Positions 34,953-43,512 of a stretch of 58,415 nt of DNA are shown piece by piece. This stretch comes from Burkholderiaceae bacterium (lineage in GTDB: Bacteria; Pseudomonadota; Gammaproteobacteria; Burkholderiales; Burkholderiaceae_D): the NCBI GenBank assembly GCA_018882935.1, contig VERA01000009.1, positions 1 to 58,415 on the forward strand, in the 5' to 3' direction. Under the pieces are notes generated by a model that was not told where the DNA came from, made no database searches, and saw only the letters and a program-made list of their open reading frames with translations. How positions within the stretch are numbered: the stretch's first letter is position 1; the number at the start of each line of letters is the position of its first letter. Position numbers and translations under genes: made by a program.

Positions 34953-35858
34953 ATGCAATCATTCTCCGAAAAAACCTGTGTTATCACCGGCGCTGGTAGT
35001 GGTTTAGGTCGTGAGTTTGCGCTGCTTGCTGCCAAGCTGGGCATGCGGCTGGTGCTTGCAGATGTACAGCAAGACGCACTCAAACAGACCGAAGCCAGTG
35101 TGACGGCGCTTGGCGCTGATGTGCTGAGCCACGTTTGCGATGTGCGCCGTGGTGATGAGGTTGAATCGCTCGCGCAAGCAGCGGTGAAACGTTTTGGTGC
35201 GATTCACGTCGTGTTCAATAATGCCGGTGTCGGTGCCGGCGGTCTGATCTGGGAGAGTACTCAGCAAGATTGGGAATGGGTGCTTGGCGTGAACTTGTGG
35301 GGCGTAATTCATGGCGTGCGCGTTTTTACGCCGCTGATGCTCGCCAGCGCCAAAGCCGACCCCAACTTCGAAGGCCACATCATCAACACTGCTTCGATGG
35401 CGGGCTTGCTGACGCCGCCGGCGATGGGTATCTACAATGTGTCCAAGCACGCAGTCGTTGCGTTAACCGAGACGCTGTACCACGACCTCAGCCTGATTGA
35501 TGCACCGATCGGCGTGTCGGTGCTGTGCCCGTATTTTGTACCGACCGGTATCAGCCACTCCGACAGTGTGCGTCCGTCAGATACGCAAGCGACAACGCAA
35601 CCAACACGCAGCCAGCAGATATCACAAGCCATGCTGGAGAAAGCGGTCAGCGCCGGCAAGGTGAGTGCAGCTGAAGTCGCGCAGATCACGTTTGATGCGA
35701 TAAAGGCGGGCCAGTTTTATATTTACTCGCACCCGCAAGCGCTTGGTAATGTCGAGCGTCGGATGCAAGATATTCTGCAGGCGCACAACCCGAGTGACCC
35801 GTATGAGCAAGCGCCGAAATTGCGCGAACAATTGCGCGCGGGTTTGTTAGAAAGCTAG
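34953..35858 (+). CDS. Short-chain dehydrogenase/reductase
   Basis: A 301-residue classical SDR. The cofactor motif TGAGSGLGREF (about residues 12-22), NNAGVGAGG, the catalytic Ser in NTASMAG and the Y-x-x-x-K in YNVSKHAVV are all present, so it should be an active NAD(P)-dependent oxidoreductase. The C-terminal part is longer than in minimal SDRs and ends with an acidic, Gln-rich tail. It lies 84 bases after the MDR gene and 11 bases before a thioesterase gene, which suggests work on acyl or hydroxy-acyl substrates, though this is not shown by the sequence. Confidence 0.92.
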   Translation: MQSFSEKTCVITGAGSGLGREFALLAAKLGMRLVLADVQQDALKQTEASVTALGADVLSHVCDVRRGDEVESLAQAAVKRFGAIHVVFNNAGVGAGGLIWESTQQDWEWVLGVNLWGVIHGVRVFTPLMLASAKADPNFEGHIINTASMAGLLTPPAMGIYNVSKHAVVALTETLYHDLSLIDAPIGVSVLCPYFVPTGISHSDSVRPSDTQATTQPTRSQQISQAMLEKAVSAGKVSAAEVAQITFDAIKAGQFYIYSHPQALGNVERRMQDILQAHNPSDPYEQAPKLREQLRAGLLES

Positions 35859-35869
35859 AGGATTCAGGA

Positions 35870-36304
35870 ATGGCGCGCGAAGATTTCGGTTTTTTCCATC
35901 AGCTACGGGTACGCTGGTCTGAAGTCGATATGCAGGCAATTGTCTTCAATGGCAATTACCTCAATTACTTTGATGTTGCCTTCACCGAATACTGGCGCGC
36001 TACCAAGTTGCCTGATGTGATTGCCCAAGGCGAGGCGGGGCTGGAAATGTTTGCGCGCAAAGCCAGTATTGAATACCACGCGCCGGCGCGTTTTGATGAT
36101 GTGCTGGATATTGGTGTGCGTTGTGCCGAGATCGGTCGTAGTTCGATGCGCTTCATCCTCGAGATCTATCAGGCTGATCAGCTGCTGGTGTCCGGTGAAA
36201 TGACCTATGTCTATGCGGACAGCCAAGCACGCAAAAGCATGCCAGTGCCGGATACCTGGCGTGAATGTCTGATGTCCATGGAACACAATTCAGCAGCGCA
36301 CTGA
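35870..36304 (+). CDS. Acyl-CoA thioesterase, 4HBT (YbgC-like)
   Basis: A 144-residue hot-dog fold protein. RVRWSEVDMQAIVFNGNYLN matches the YbgC/4-hydroxybenzoyl-CoA thioesterase N-terminus, with the Asp of SEVD as probable catalytic residue. The central helix FDVAFTEYWRA and the strand SIEYHAPARFDDVLDIGV fit. It should hydrolyse a CoA thioester in the cytoplasm. It is 11 bases after the SDR stop, with AGGA before the ATG, so they are co-translated from one message. Confidence 0.9.
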   Translation: MAREDFGFFHQLRVRWSEVDMQAIVFNGNYLNYFDVAFTEYWRATKLPDVIAQGEAGLEMFARKASIEYHAPARFDDVLDIGVRCAEIGRSSMRFILEIYQADQLLVSGEMTYVYADSQARKSMPVPDTWRECLMSMEHNSAAH

Positions 36305-36329
36305 TCATGCGTTTTCCGGCGCAGCCCAC

Positions 36330-36752
36330 ATGAAGCTGACGATTGTTACTGGTGATTGGGACAGTGTGCGCGACCACGCACAAGAACTGCGCGTTGAAGT
36401 TTTCGTGGTCGAGCAAGGCGTACCGATTGAACTTGAGTGGGATGAGGCTGACGAGGTCAGCACCCATGCCGTTGCATATGACGAAGCCGGGCAAGTGATT
36501 GCAACCGGCCGCTTGCTACCCGATGGTCACATCGGTCGTATGGCAGTACGAAAATCTGCACGTGGCAAAGGGATTGGTTCCGAGGTGTTGGCGGCACTGC
36601 TCAAAGAAGCGAAGCGGGAACAGTTCAACGAACTGGTACTTCACGCGCAGACTCATGCGCTTGCGTTCTACACCAAGCACGGGTTTCAGATTGAGGGCGA
36701 TGAGTTTTTAGAGGCGGGTATTCCACATTACCGCATGCGGCTGAAGCTCTAG
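36330..36752 (+). CDS. GNAT-family N-acetyltransferase
   Basis: A 140-residue GNAT. The acetyl-CoA loop is VRKSARGKGIGSEVLA (about residues 73-88, pattern R-G-x-G-I-G), and LHAQTHALAFYTKHGF is the usual motif B near the C-terminus. The early VEVFVVEQGVPIELEWDEAD segment is typical of the YjcF/ElaA-like branch. The acceptor is unknown. It follows the thioesterase by 25 bases and probably closes this operon. Confidence 0.92.
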   Translation: MKLTIVTGDWDSVRDHAQELRVEVFVVEQGVPIELEWDEADEVSTHAVAYDEAGQVIATGRLLPDGHIGRMAVRKSARGKGIGSEVLAALLKEAKREQFNELVLHAQTHALAFYTKHGFQIEGDEFLEAGIPHYRMRLKL

Positions 36753-36844
36753 GTACGACGCGCCAGCCAAAAACGCATGGAGATTAGCCTCTGCACGAGC
36801 GTGACAAAAAGCTCCGCGATTGAATAGATCACTTGTACAGCGAT

Positions 36845-37561
36845 CTAACGAATTACCCGCTCATTCAATTCCGCTTTGCCACCCGCATGAACACGCACAA
36901 TGCTGGAAGCACGTGTGCCGTAATGCTCCGACTCGATGCAAATCGGTGAAAGCATTCGTTCCAGTTCAAGGCTCACGCCGGTATCGGGTAGTCGGCTATC
37001 CGCAGCTCGCGTGGTATCCGACAGCATCTCGAAGTAAGCATCATCCGGGGCGCCTTGACACAGCAAGCTGGCAAACTGCGCCTTGGCACGTACGACCTTG
37101 GGCCAAGGGGTATCCAAGGCACCATTCGACAAACCGTAAATACCGGGCTCAATCGCCTGCCAGTCGCTCTCGTTGCCATTCGATACCCAGTACATGGCCT
37201 GCTCATCACCCAGAATCAGGTTGAAGCCGTTGTAGTGCTCGCCGTTTGCTCGAACCTGCTCGAGGTAGGTCTGCGCCGAAATATCTTGACTGAGAAAATT
37301 CGCCACCAGCTCGCCGCGTGAGCGTTTCTCGCGCGAGGGCTCATAGCCATTCCGAATATTCGTCAGCGCTGCGAAGCGCCCCTGACGATTAACACCCAGC
37401 CAGGTACCGCCGCCCTCCAGATCGCGTCCGGCGAACACATTGGGCTGATCGGACCACCAGTCTGCCGACTGCGCGGGCCGGGAGAAAAACTCGTCTCGGT
37501 TTGCCGCCATCACCAACGGGCATTGTGGTATCAACTTCCAGGCAAAGACAATCAGGCACAT
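36845..37561 (-). CDS. NRDE family protein (TANGO2-like)
   Basis: A 238-residue protein that begins MCLIVFAWK, with Cys2 as a possible N-terminal nucleophile, and has the family tetrad NRDE in MAANRDEFFSRP. GTWLGVNRQGRFAALTN and YNGFNLILGD are further family blocks. NRDE/TANGO2 proteins may have an Ntn-hydrolase fold; in animals the relative is linked to haem handling and acyl-CoA metabolism, but the bacterial role is unclear. It overlaps the start region of the upstream DUF4936 gene's end by 10 bases, so ygfZ-DUF4936-NRDE form a tight operon. Confidence 0.9.
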   Translation of the reverse strand: MCLIVFAWKLIPQCPLVMAANRDEFFSRPAQSADWWSDQPNVFAGRDLEGGGTWLGVNRQGRFAALTNIRNGYEPSREKRSRGELVANFLSQDISAQTYLEQVRANGEHYNGFNLILGDEQAMYWVSNGNESDWQAIEPGIYGLSNGALDTPWPKVVRAKAQFASLLCQGAPDDAYFEMLSDTTRAADSRLPDTGVSLELERMLSPICIESEHYGTRASSIVRVHAGGKAELNERVIR

Positions 37562-37836
37562 TGGGGCAAGTCCACAAAAATTTCTACATGGCGCCCACCG
37601 TCAATCGGTAGATGCGCTTCAATCGCCGCCTGCTCCAAGACACCAAGAAATTCGTCGGGTACCGAGGGATAAATTTCCATCCAGGTTTGGGCGCCGTCTT
37701 TTTCTTCGGGGCGACGTTTCAGTAATGCGTCAACTCCGTAGGCTTCGCGCAGCCTTTCCTGCATCGCCCTCACATGGGGCAGCATCAACGCAGCCAATTC
37801 GCTTCGCACCCGGTAATAGACATAGATATCACTCAT
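37552..37836 (-). CDS. DUF4936 family small protein
   Basis: A 94-residue protein starting MSDIYVYYRVRSELAALM. The wording (RLREAYGVDALLKRRPEEKD, WMEIYPSVPDEFLGVLE) fits DUF4936, a family I know only as a small protein next to ygfZ and NRDE genes in Burkholderiales. Its ATG overlaps the ygfZ stop by 4 bases and its end overlaps the NRDE gene, consistent with translational coupling. No function can be assigned. Confidence 0.8.
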   Translation of the reverse strand: MSDIYVYYRVRSELAALMLPHVRAMQERLREAYGVDALLKRRPEEKDGAQTWMEIYPSVPDEFLGVLEQAAIEAHLPIDGGRHVEIFVDLPQCA

Positions 37837-38813
37837 GCCTCAGCGTTCAGTGCGTAGGGAAGTTCGCCGAATTCCAGCGTGGGGCCATTGACCGAGCGCA
37901 AATGTACGCTTGCTTCACGCGCTTCCATCTTCAGCTCGACCAGACAAGCCATGCGGCCATCGGGCCCGGCTTCCGCATTGACCACCATGCCGCAAGGTTG
38001 TTCGGGGTCATTCACGGAAAAGACCTCGACGCCTGCAGATGCGGTGATATCGTCAGTGAACGCGAGCAGGGTGCGACGCTTGGTCTTGCCGAGATATTGG
38101 CTGCGCGCTACGATCTCTTGCCCCGGGTAGCACCCTTTCTTGAAATTCACACCACCGACCAACTCGAAGTTGATCATTTGCGGCACGAATTGCTCACGGG
38201 TGGCATCAACAATTTGCGGCAAGCCGGCGATGATCTCGCTCCAGCGCCAGATGGATGCGGGTACGGTGGGTAGTTTCGAAGACCACAAGGCCCACGCTTG
38301 CTGAGCGCCCTCGGGTTTACCAACCCAAAGCCAGCGCTGCAGCGTGCCAGCATCCGGCACGCGAATCTGCGTCCCATGCTCGTCAGTAGTGCAACTCCAT
38401 ACGGGAGAGGCGTTATTCGACGATGTGGTGGCCGCGCCAATCATTAACCATTGGTCGCTGACATCTTTGAGCGTCACTTTCGAGCGCAGCACGAACATCT
38501 GCAGGCGCTTCAAAAAGCTGGGGAGTATCTCGCCAGGCAAGGTCAGATAGATGCGATCGCCCGCACGCCACACCATTAAACTGGCGAGGAGACGGCCTTT
38601 GGGGGAGCAGTAGCCTGCCAGTTCAGCGCGGCCTTGTTCAAGACCGAGAATGTCGTTGGTGAGTTGGTTATGCAGAAAGCCAGCGGCGTCATCACCGCTG
38701 GCCTCAATCACGCCTAGGTGATCGAGTCCACAGAGAAATCCTGAGCCCGTATCCGGCAAAGCCCCTGCGGGTGCCGACATGAATTCCGGGAAATTCGGTT
38801 TCGCGACTATCAT
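37833..38813 (-). CDS. ygfZ: Folate-binding YgfZ-type iron-sulfur cluster repair protein
   Basis: A 326-residue GcvT-like protein. The diagnostic motif KGCYPGQEIVARSQYLGKTK (about residues 229-248) includes the Cys of the YgfZ signature K-G-C-Y-x-G-Q-E. The N-terminal GcvT-like half has DAAGFLHNQLTNDI. YgfZ/IBA57 proteins bind tetrahydrofolate and help build or repair Fe-S clusters. Its start is divergent from mltG with only about 56 bases between; an internal ATG at 38780 is an alternative start that would leave more room for promoters. Confidence 0.93.
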   Translation of the reverse strand: MIVAKPNFPEFMSAPAGALPDTGSGFLCGLDHLGVIEASGDDAAGFLHNQLTNDILGLEQGRAELAGYCSPKGRLLASLMVWRAGDRIYLTLPGEILPSFLKRLQMFVLRSKVTLKDVSDQWLMIGAATTSSNNASPVWSCTTDEHGTQIRVPDAGTLQRWLWVGKPEGAQQAWALWSSKLPTVPASIWRWSEIIAGLPQIVDATREQFVPQMINFELVGGVNFKKGCYPGQEIVARSQYLGKTKRRTLLAFTDDITASAGVEVFSVNDPEQPCGMVVNAEAGPDGRMACLVELKMEAREASVHLRSVNGPTLEFGELPYALNAEA

Positions 38814-38869
38814 TGGGGGCGAATTATAGAGGCGCGCTCAAAAACGCGTTGGCCGCTCTGGGGATAGCC

Positions 38870-39862
38870 ATGGCAGTAATCAAAAAACTCGTCGCGCTGC
38901 TCGCGCTTCTGGTGCTGGCAGCTGCCGCTGGATTTATTTATTGGGCGCGGGATCCGTTGATGCCGGCGGATTCCGCCGCTATTGAGTTCAATATTGCGCA
39001 GGGCAGCAGTGTTCGTGCTGCAATGCGGCAAGTGGAGCAGGCTGGCGTACCGGCTTCGCCCATCTTGATGGAGATCCTGGCGCGCGGCTCAGGCACCCGC
39101 AGTCTGAAAGCCGGTAGCTACCGGGTTGAAGGGGGTACCTCTCCGTTGTCGTTGCTCGATACGCTGGCACGCGGCAACACCATCAAAGAGTCGCTGACCA
39201 TTATCGAGGGCTGGAATTTTGCGCAGATGCGTGCAGAAATCAGCCGCAATAAATACCTGCGTCAGGATAGCGCCGACATGGATATCGCTGCGCTGATGCA
39301 GAAAGTCGCACCGGGCTATACCCAACCGGAAGGTTTGTTTTACCCGGATACCTATTTCTTCGACCGTGGCACTAGTGATTTGCTGGTAATGCAACAAGCC
39401 CACCAGCGTATGCTCAAAATACTCGATGAAGCCTGGGCCAAGCGCTCGTCGCAGCTGCCGTTCAAAGAGCCCTACGAGGCGTTGATCATGGCGTCGATCG
39501 TCGAGAAAGAAACCGGTACCGCGGCCGACCGGGAAAAGGTCGCTGCTGTATTCGTTAACCGGTTGAAGCGCGGCATGCTGCTGCAAACGGATCCCACCGT
39601 GATTTACGGTATTGGCCCCAGCTTCGATGGCAACTTGCGCAAGATTGATTTGCAAACGGATACCCCCTACAACACCTACATGCGTCCCGGTTTGCCGCCA
39701 ACGCCAATCGCCTTGCCCGGGCGCGCTGCTTTGAATGCGGCGCTCAATCCGGCGGCCACTGAGGCGCTGTATTTTGTGGCACGGGGGGATGGCAGTAGTG
39801 AGTTCTCGAACAACCTCGACGATCATAATCGCGCGGTCAACAAATATCAGCGCGGGCAGTAA
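38870..39862 (+). CDS. mltG: Endolytic transglycosylase MltG
   Basis: A 330-residue inner-membrane murein enzyme. A membrane anchor (about residues 3-25) leads to a LysM-like region and the YceG domain with the catalytic Glu in [38 protein letters not shown] and [18 protein letters not shown] are further conserved blocks. It cuts nascent glycan strands and sets their length. I chose the ATG at 38870 because it gives the usual short cytoplasmic start and has GGGGAT before it. It begins the mltG-tmk-holB-pilZ-tatD string typical of Burkholderiales. Confidence 0.95.
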   Translation: MAVIKKLVALLALLVLAAAAGFIYWARDPLMPADSAAIEFNIAQGSSVRAAMRQVEQAGVPASPILMEILARGSGTRSLKAGSYRVEGGTSPLSLLDTLARGNTIKESLTIIEGWNFAQMRAEISRNKYLRQDSADMDIAALMQKVAPGYTQPEGLFYPDTYFFDRGTSDLLVMQQAHQRMLKILDEAWAKRSSQLPFKEPYEALIMASIVEKETGTAADREKVAAVFVNRLKRGMLLQTDPTVIYGIGPSFDGNLRKIDLQTDTPYNTYMRPGLPPTPIALPGRAALNAALNPAATEALYFVARGDGSSEFSNNLDDHNRAVNKYQRGQ

Positions 39863-39875
39863 GCTCGCCCTCATC

Positions 39876-40493
39876 ATGGCAACCGGAAAATTCATCACCT
39901 TCGAGGGTGTCGATGGCGCGGGTAAATCGACCCATATCGCCGCCTTCGCGGATGCAGTTCGAGAGCTCGGTAAAACAGTGATCAGCACGCGAGAGCCCGG
40001 GGGCACTGCGCTCGGCGAGCAGCTGCGTAATTTACTGCTGCACCAGGCGATGCATTTGGAAACCGAGGCCTTGCTCATGTTCGCGGCGCGTAGAGAGCAC
40101 TTGGCGCAGGTCATTGTGCCTGCGCTCGCGCGCGGTGATTGGGTGATCTCCGATCGATTTACCGATGCGACCTTTGCGTATCAGGGCGGTGGTCGTGGTC
40201 TATCGCTCGACAAGCTGAGCCAACTCGAGCAATGGGTGCATGGCGATTTACAGCCCGATCTCACTTTGCTGTTTGATGTGCCGCTTGAAGTGGCGCGTGA
40301 GCGTTTAAAAAATAGCCGTGATCTCGACAAATTCGAGCAGGAGCAGGAAGATTTTTTTGTTCGTGTGCGGCAGGTATATTTGCAACGCGCTGCGCAATTC
40401 CCGCACCGTATTCGCGTGATTGATTCAACCAGGCCGATTGCGGACATCAGCCGCGAAATACAGCAGATCGCAGTGGATGTATGTGGCGTGTGA
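39876..40493 (+). CDS. tmk: Thymidylate kinase
   Basis: A 205-residue kinase making dTDP from dTMP. The P-loop is [11 protein letters not shown] (about residues 10-20), the DR-x motif is [18 protein letters not shown], and [13 protein letters not shown] forms the later helix. The ATG at 39876 gives the standard [14 protein letters not shown] start and lies 13 bases after the mltG stop; the open frame upstream is not part of the gene. It is followed by an unusual repeat before holB. Confidence 0.96.
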   Translation: MATGKFITFEGVDGAGKSTHIAAFADAVRELGKTVISTREPGGTALGEQLRNLLLHQAMHLETEALLMFAARREHLAQVIVPALARGDWVISDRFTDATFAYQGGGRGLSLDKLSQLEQWVHGDLQPDLTLLFDVPLEVARERLKNSRDLDKFEQEQEDFFVRVRQVYLQRAAQFPHRIRVIDSTRPIADISREIQQIAVDVCGV

Positions 40494-40507
40494 GCGCAGT
40501 GCGAGCG

Positions 40508-40613
40508 ATGAATCATCTTGCAGTATTCAGCCATGACACAGCAATGAAACAGCAATGAAACAGCAATGAAACAGCGATGACACAGCGATGACACAGCGAT
40601 GACACGACAATGA
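40508..40613 (+). promoter_or_regulatory. Leader with overlapping ATGA mini-ORFs before holB
   Basis: ATG codons recur every 11 bases at 40533, 40544, 40555, 40566, 40577, 40588, 40599 and finally 40610, the holB start. Each opens a four-codon frame (such as MKQQ or MTQR) whose TGA overlaps the next ATG as ATGA. A 16-codon frame from 40508 also ends in this ladder. No Shine-Dalgarno precedes holB, so reinitiation through the ladder may feed its translation. Confidence 0.55.
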
Positions 40614-40614
40614 G
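40533..40614 (+). repeat. 11-bp tandem repeat between tmk and holB
   Basis: Three exact copies of ACAGCAATGAA (40538-40570), three of ACAGCGATGAC (40571-40603) and one diverged copy that contains the holB start codon. The period is not a multiple of three, so every unit shifts the frame. Confidence 0.95.
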
Positions 40615-41641
40615 CGTCCCATATATTTATCCATGGCAGCATGATGACTGGGCGCGTCTTCAGCAACTGCGCGAACGCTTGCCACATGCGCTGCTGTTCC
40701 ACGGAGAAGCTGGTATCGGCAAAGTCGCACTGGCCGAGCATCTGGCCGCATCACTGCTATGTGAGCGTATCGGGCCAAATGGCCATGCCTGCGGTAGCTG
40801 TGACTCGTGTGGCTGGTTTGCGCAGTATGGGCATCCGGATTACCGTCGGGTACGACCCGATGCATTGGAAACCGAAGAGATCGACGACGGCACCGAGGCA
40901 GAAGAAAGCAGCGGCAAAAAAACCACCAAGACGCCGTCGAAAGAAATTCGTGTTGAGCAGGTGAGGGCGCTTGCCACCTTCATGAATGTCTCGACCCATC
41001 GCGCGGGTTTACGGGTGGTGCTGCTATATCCGGCTGAGGCGCTGAACACAACAGCGGCCAACACGCTGCTAAAGACGCTGGAAGAACCGCCACCGAATAC
41101 CTTGTTTCTGCTCGTGGCGCATCGTATTGACAGACTATTACCGACCATCTTGTCGCGCTGCCAGCGCTTTGCGCTGGCGCCTCCCGACACGGCTGCTGCA
41201 TCCGCATGGTTAGCGTCGCAAGAGGTCGCGCAACCCGAGCGCTGGCTGGCGGAATACGGCGGCGCACCGCTAGCGGCGTTGGCTGCTGCGCAAGGCGAAG
41301 CGATGCCGGAGAAAGACGACTGGCTAAATCAGCTGGCGCGACCGCAATCTATCAATCCGATGGCGGTAGCAGAACGCCTGCAAAAAGCACCATTATCTGA
41401 GCTGGTCGCGTGGCAGCAACGCTGGTTGCATGATTTGCTGTCACTAAAGCTCGGTGCTCGGGTACGCTACTTCCCGCATCAGCAGCAGTCACTGACGCAA
41501 CTCGCTGCACGGGTCAGCGCTGAGCATTTACAGCAGGCAGTACGCGACGCGGCCAACCGACGCAGGATATCGGATCACCCGCTCTCCGCGCGATTATTCA
41601 TCGAGCAGATGCTGCTAGAGTACACAGCTTTATTCAGATAA
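40610..41641 (+). CDS. holB: DNA polymerase III delta' subunit
   Basis: A 343-residue clamp-loader subunit. LPHALLFHGEAGIGKVALAE holds the degenerate P-loop, the zinc-binding Cys set is CERIGPNGHACGSCDSCGW, and NTLLKTLEEPPPNTLFLLVA plus LPTILSRCQRF (the SRC motif) follow. A short acidic/Lys insert (about residues 98-113) sits after the zinc module. It helps load the beta clamp with the other tau/delta subunits. Its start codon is the last unit of an 11-base repeat. The pilZ gene follows after 10 bases. Confidence 0.94.
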   Translation: MSVPYIYPWQHDDWARLQQLRERLPHALLFHGEAGIGKVALAEHLAASLLCERIGPNGHACGSCDSCGWFAQYGHPDYRRVRPDALETEEIDDGTEAEESSGKKTTKTPSKEIRVEQVRALATFMNVSTHRAGLRVVLLYPAEALNTTAANTLLKTLEEPPPNTLFLLVAHRIDRLLPTILSRCQRFALAPPDTAAASAWLASQEVAQPERWLAEYGGAPLAALAAAQGEAMPEKDDWLNQLARPQSINPMAVAERLQKAPLSELVAWQQRWLHDLLSLKLGARVRYFPHQQQSLTQLAARVSAEHLQQAVRDAANRRRISDHPLSARLFIEQMLLEYTALFR

Positions 41642-41651
41642 GGAATTTCGC

Positions 41652-42020
41652 ATGACAGAACCGGGAAATGAACAAGCCTTGCAATGGTCCAGACCCTCGG
41701 TGATGTCGCTGACCATCAAAGACAGAGCGGGCTTGTACGCCGCCTACATGCCTTATCTTCAGCGTGGTGGTGTATTCGTTCCCGGCACCCGGCCGTCGCA
41801 GTTAGGCGATGAAGTGTTTCTGCTGCTAACCTTAATGCAAGACGAAACACGCTACCCCGTTGCAGGCAGAGTCGCGTGGATCACACCGGCCGGTTCGACC
41901 CATACCGCAGGTATCGGTGTGCAGTTTCCAGACGATGAGAGCGGCGTACGCGTCAAGCGCAGAATCGAGGAATTGCTGGGTACCGCACTCGGTGCGTCGC
42001 GGCCGACGCATACAATCTGA
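41652..42020 (+). CDS. pilZ: PilZ-domain protein (type IV pilus PilZ type)
   Basis: A 122-residue protein with the compact PilZ fold: LQRGGVFVPG at the first strand, EVFLLLTLMQDETRYPVAGR, and HTAGIGVQFPDDE at the end. It lacks the R-x-x-x-R and D/N-x-S-x-x-G c-di-GMP motifs in clear form, which fits the PilZ orthologues next to holB that work in type IV pilus assembly without binding c-di-GMP. It lies between holB and tatD, the usual place in this lineage. The RBS AAGGAA precedes the ATG. Confidence 0.88.
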   Translation: MTEPGNEQALQWSRPSVMSLTIKDRAGLYAAYMPYLQRGGVFVPGTRPSQLGDEVFLLLTLMQDETRYPVAGRVAWITPAGSTHTAGIGVQFPDDESGVRVKRRIEELLGTALGASRPTHTI

Positions 42021-42055
42021 ACTACAATGGCGCGTTTTTCAGAGACGCGCTGTTC

Positions 42056-42832
42056 ATGTTTATCGACTCACATTGCCATCTTGATTTTCCGGAACTGTCG
42101 GAGCGCTTGCCCGAGATCTTGCAGAAGATGCAGGACAATCAGGTTAGTCATGCGCTGTGCGTCTCGGTGACGCTGCCGGAATTTCCCAACGTGTTAGCGC
42201 TGGCTGAGGCGCATCCTAACTTGTACGCTTCTGCCGGCGTGCATCCGGATTATGAAGACACCGAAGAGCCCACGGTAGAACGCCTGCTACAACTGGCAGC
42301 GCACCCGCGCATTATCGCGATTGGCGAAACTGGCCTCGACTATTATCGCTTGAACGGGGACCTGGAATGGCAGCGTGAGCGTTTCAGGGTACATATCCGC
42401 GCCTCGCGCGCCAGTAAAAAGCCGCTGATCATTCATACGCGCTCTGCCTCTGATGATACTTTGCGTATCATGCAGGAAGAGGGTGCGGGTACGGCGTCAG
42501 GTGGTGTTGGTGGTGTGATGCACTGCTTCACTGAATCATTGCAAGTGGCTGAGGCGGCGATTGCGATGGGTTTTTATATTTCCTTCTCCGGCATTGTCAC
42601 CTTCAAAAATGCCAAGGCATTGCAAGACGTTGCGCGCGCCGTGCCACTCGAGCGCATACTGATAGAAACTGATTCTCCGTATTTGGCACCGGTACCGATG
42701 CGCGGTAAGACCAATGAGCCGGGCTTTGTGCGTCACGTGGCCGAATATCTCGCCGATTTGAAAGGCGTACCGCTGGCGACCTTGGCGGAAGTGACGTCGA
42801 ATAACTTCCGTACCTTGTTCCGGGTTCACTGA
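42056..42832 (+). CDS. tatD: TatD-family metal-dependent hydrolase
   Basis: A 258-residue TIM-barrel nuclease. The metal ligands are visible: MFIDSHCHLDF (H-x-H), AIGETGLDYYR (Glu), LIIHTRSA, MHCFTESL and IETDSPYLAPVPMRGKTNEP. Members are 3'-5' exonucleases or D-aminoacyl-tRNA deacylase-like enzymes involved in DNA repair. It is the fifth gene of the mltG-tmk-holB-pilZ-tatD string. The ankyrin gene begins 2 bases after its stop. Confidence 0.94.
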   Translation: MFIDSHCHLDFPELSERLPEILQKMQDNQVSHALCVSVTLPEFPNVLALAEAHPNLYASAGVHPDYEDTEEPTVERLLQLAAHPRIIAIGETGLDYYRLNGDLEWQRERFRVHIRASRASKKPLIIHTRSASDDTLRIMQEEGAGTASGGVGGVMHCFTESLQVAEAAIAMGFYISFSGIVTFKNAKALQDVARAVPLERILIETDSPYLAPVPMRGKTNEPGFVRHVAEYLADLKGVPLATLAEVTSNNFRTLFRVH

Positions 42833-42834
42833 CC

Positions 42835-43512
42835 ATGATGCAGGAACCGCAAAACCCTGGCCGACGGCATTTACTGGCGGCGGTGGTGTTGGCAGATGCG
42901 GATTCTTTTTTTCAGCGATTACGACAAGCGAAGCCGGATTCGTATCGCGAGTGGTTCGAGGCGGTACGTGTTGATGACGTTAGACGGGTTCAAGCGTTAC
43001 TCGCGCGTGGCTTTGACCCCAATGCTGTCGAGCCGGAGCGCTTTGATACCGCACTGATTCTGTCGGTGCGGCTAAAATCATCCAAGGTGTTTTCCGCGCT
43101 GCTGCAAGCACCTGATGTGAATCTGAATGCGCGCTCATTGAATGGCGATACTGCGCTGATGATCGCAGCTTACTTACCCGATATTCCGCGCGCCTTAGCC
43201 TTGATTGCCAAAGGCGTTGAGATCAATCGTCCCGGCTGGACAGCACTGCATTACGCAGCATCTTCCGGCAGCATACCGATTATTCAACGTCTGCTGGATG
43301 AGTCGGCGTTCATTGATGCGGAATCACCAAATAAAACCACACCGCTGATGATGGCGGCGCGTAGTGGCCACACTGCAGTGGTCAAACTCTTGCTCGAGGA
43401 AGGCGCTGATCCCACTTTAAAAAATGAAGCTGACATGGTTGCGGCTGATTTTGCAAGGGCGCAGGGCTTTAAAGACTTGGCGCGTTTTTTGGATGACAAA
43501 GCTCAGCCTTGA
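42835..43512 (+). CDS. Ankyrin-repeat protein
   Basis: A 225-residue protein with five or so ankyrin repeats from about residue 40 to 220, best seen as DTALILSVRLKSSKVFSALL, GDTALMIAAYLPDIPRALAL, GWTALHYAASSGSIPIIQRL and KTTPLMMAARSGHTAVVKLL. No enzyme domain or clear signal is present. Ankyrin proteins right after tatD are common in Burkholderiales; the partner is unknown. Its last 20 bases overlap the rsuA-like gene. Confidence 0.9.
   Translation: MMQEPQNPGRRHLLAAVVLADADSFFQRLRQAKPDSYREWFEAVRVDDVRRVQALLARGFDPNAVEPERFDTALILSVRLKSSKVFSALLQAPDVNLNARSLNGDTALMIAAYLPDIPRALALIAKGVEINRPGWTALHYAASSGSIPIIQRLLDESAFIDAESPNKTTPLMMAARSGHTAVVKLLLEEGADPTLKNEADMVAADFARAQGFKDLARFLDDKAQP

Noticed and set aside
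39735-39875. Extended N-terminus of thymidylate kinase
   Set aside because: It overlaps the end of mltG and has no similarity to the family; the ATG at 39876 gives the standard start.
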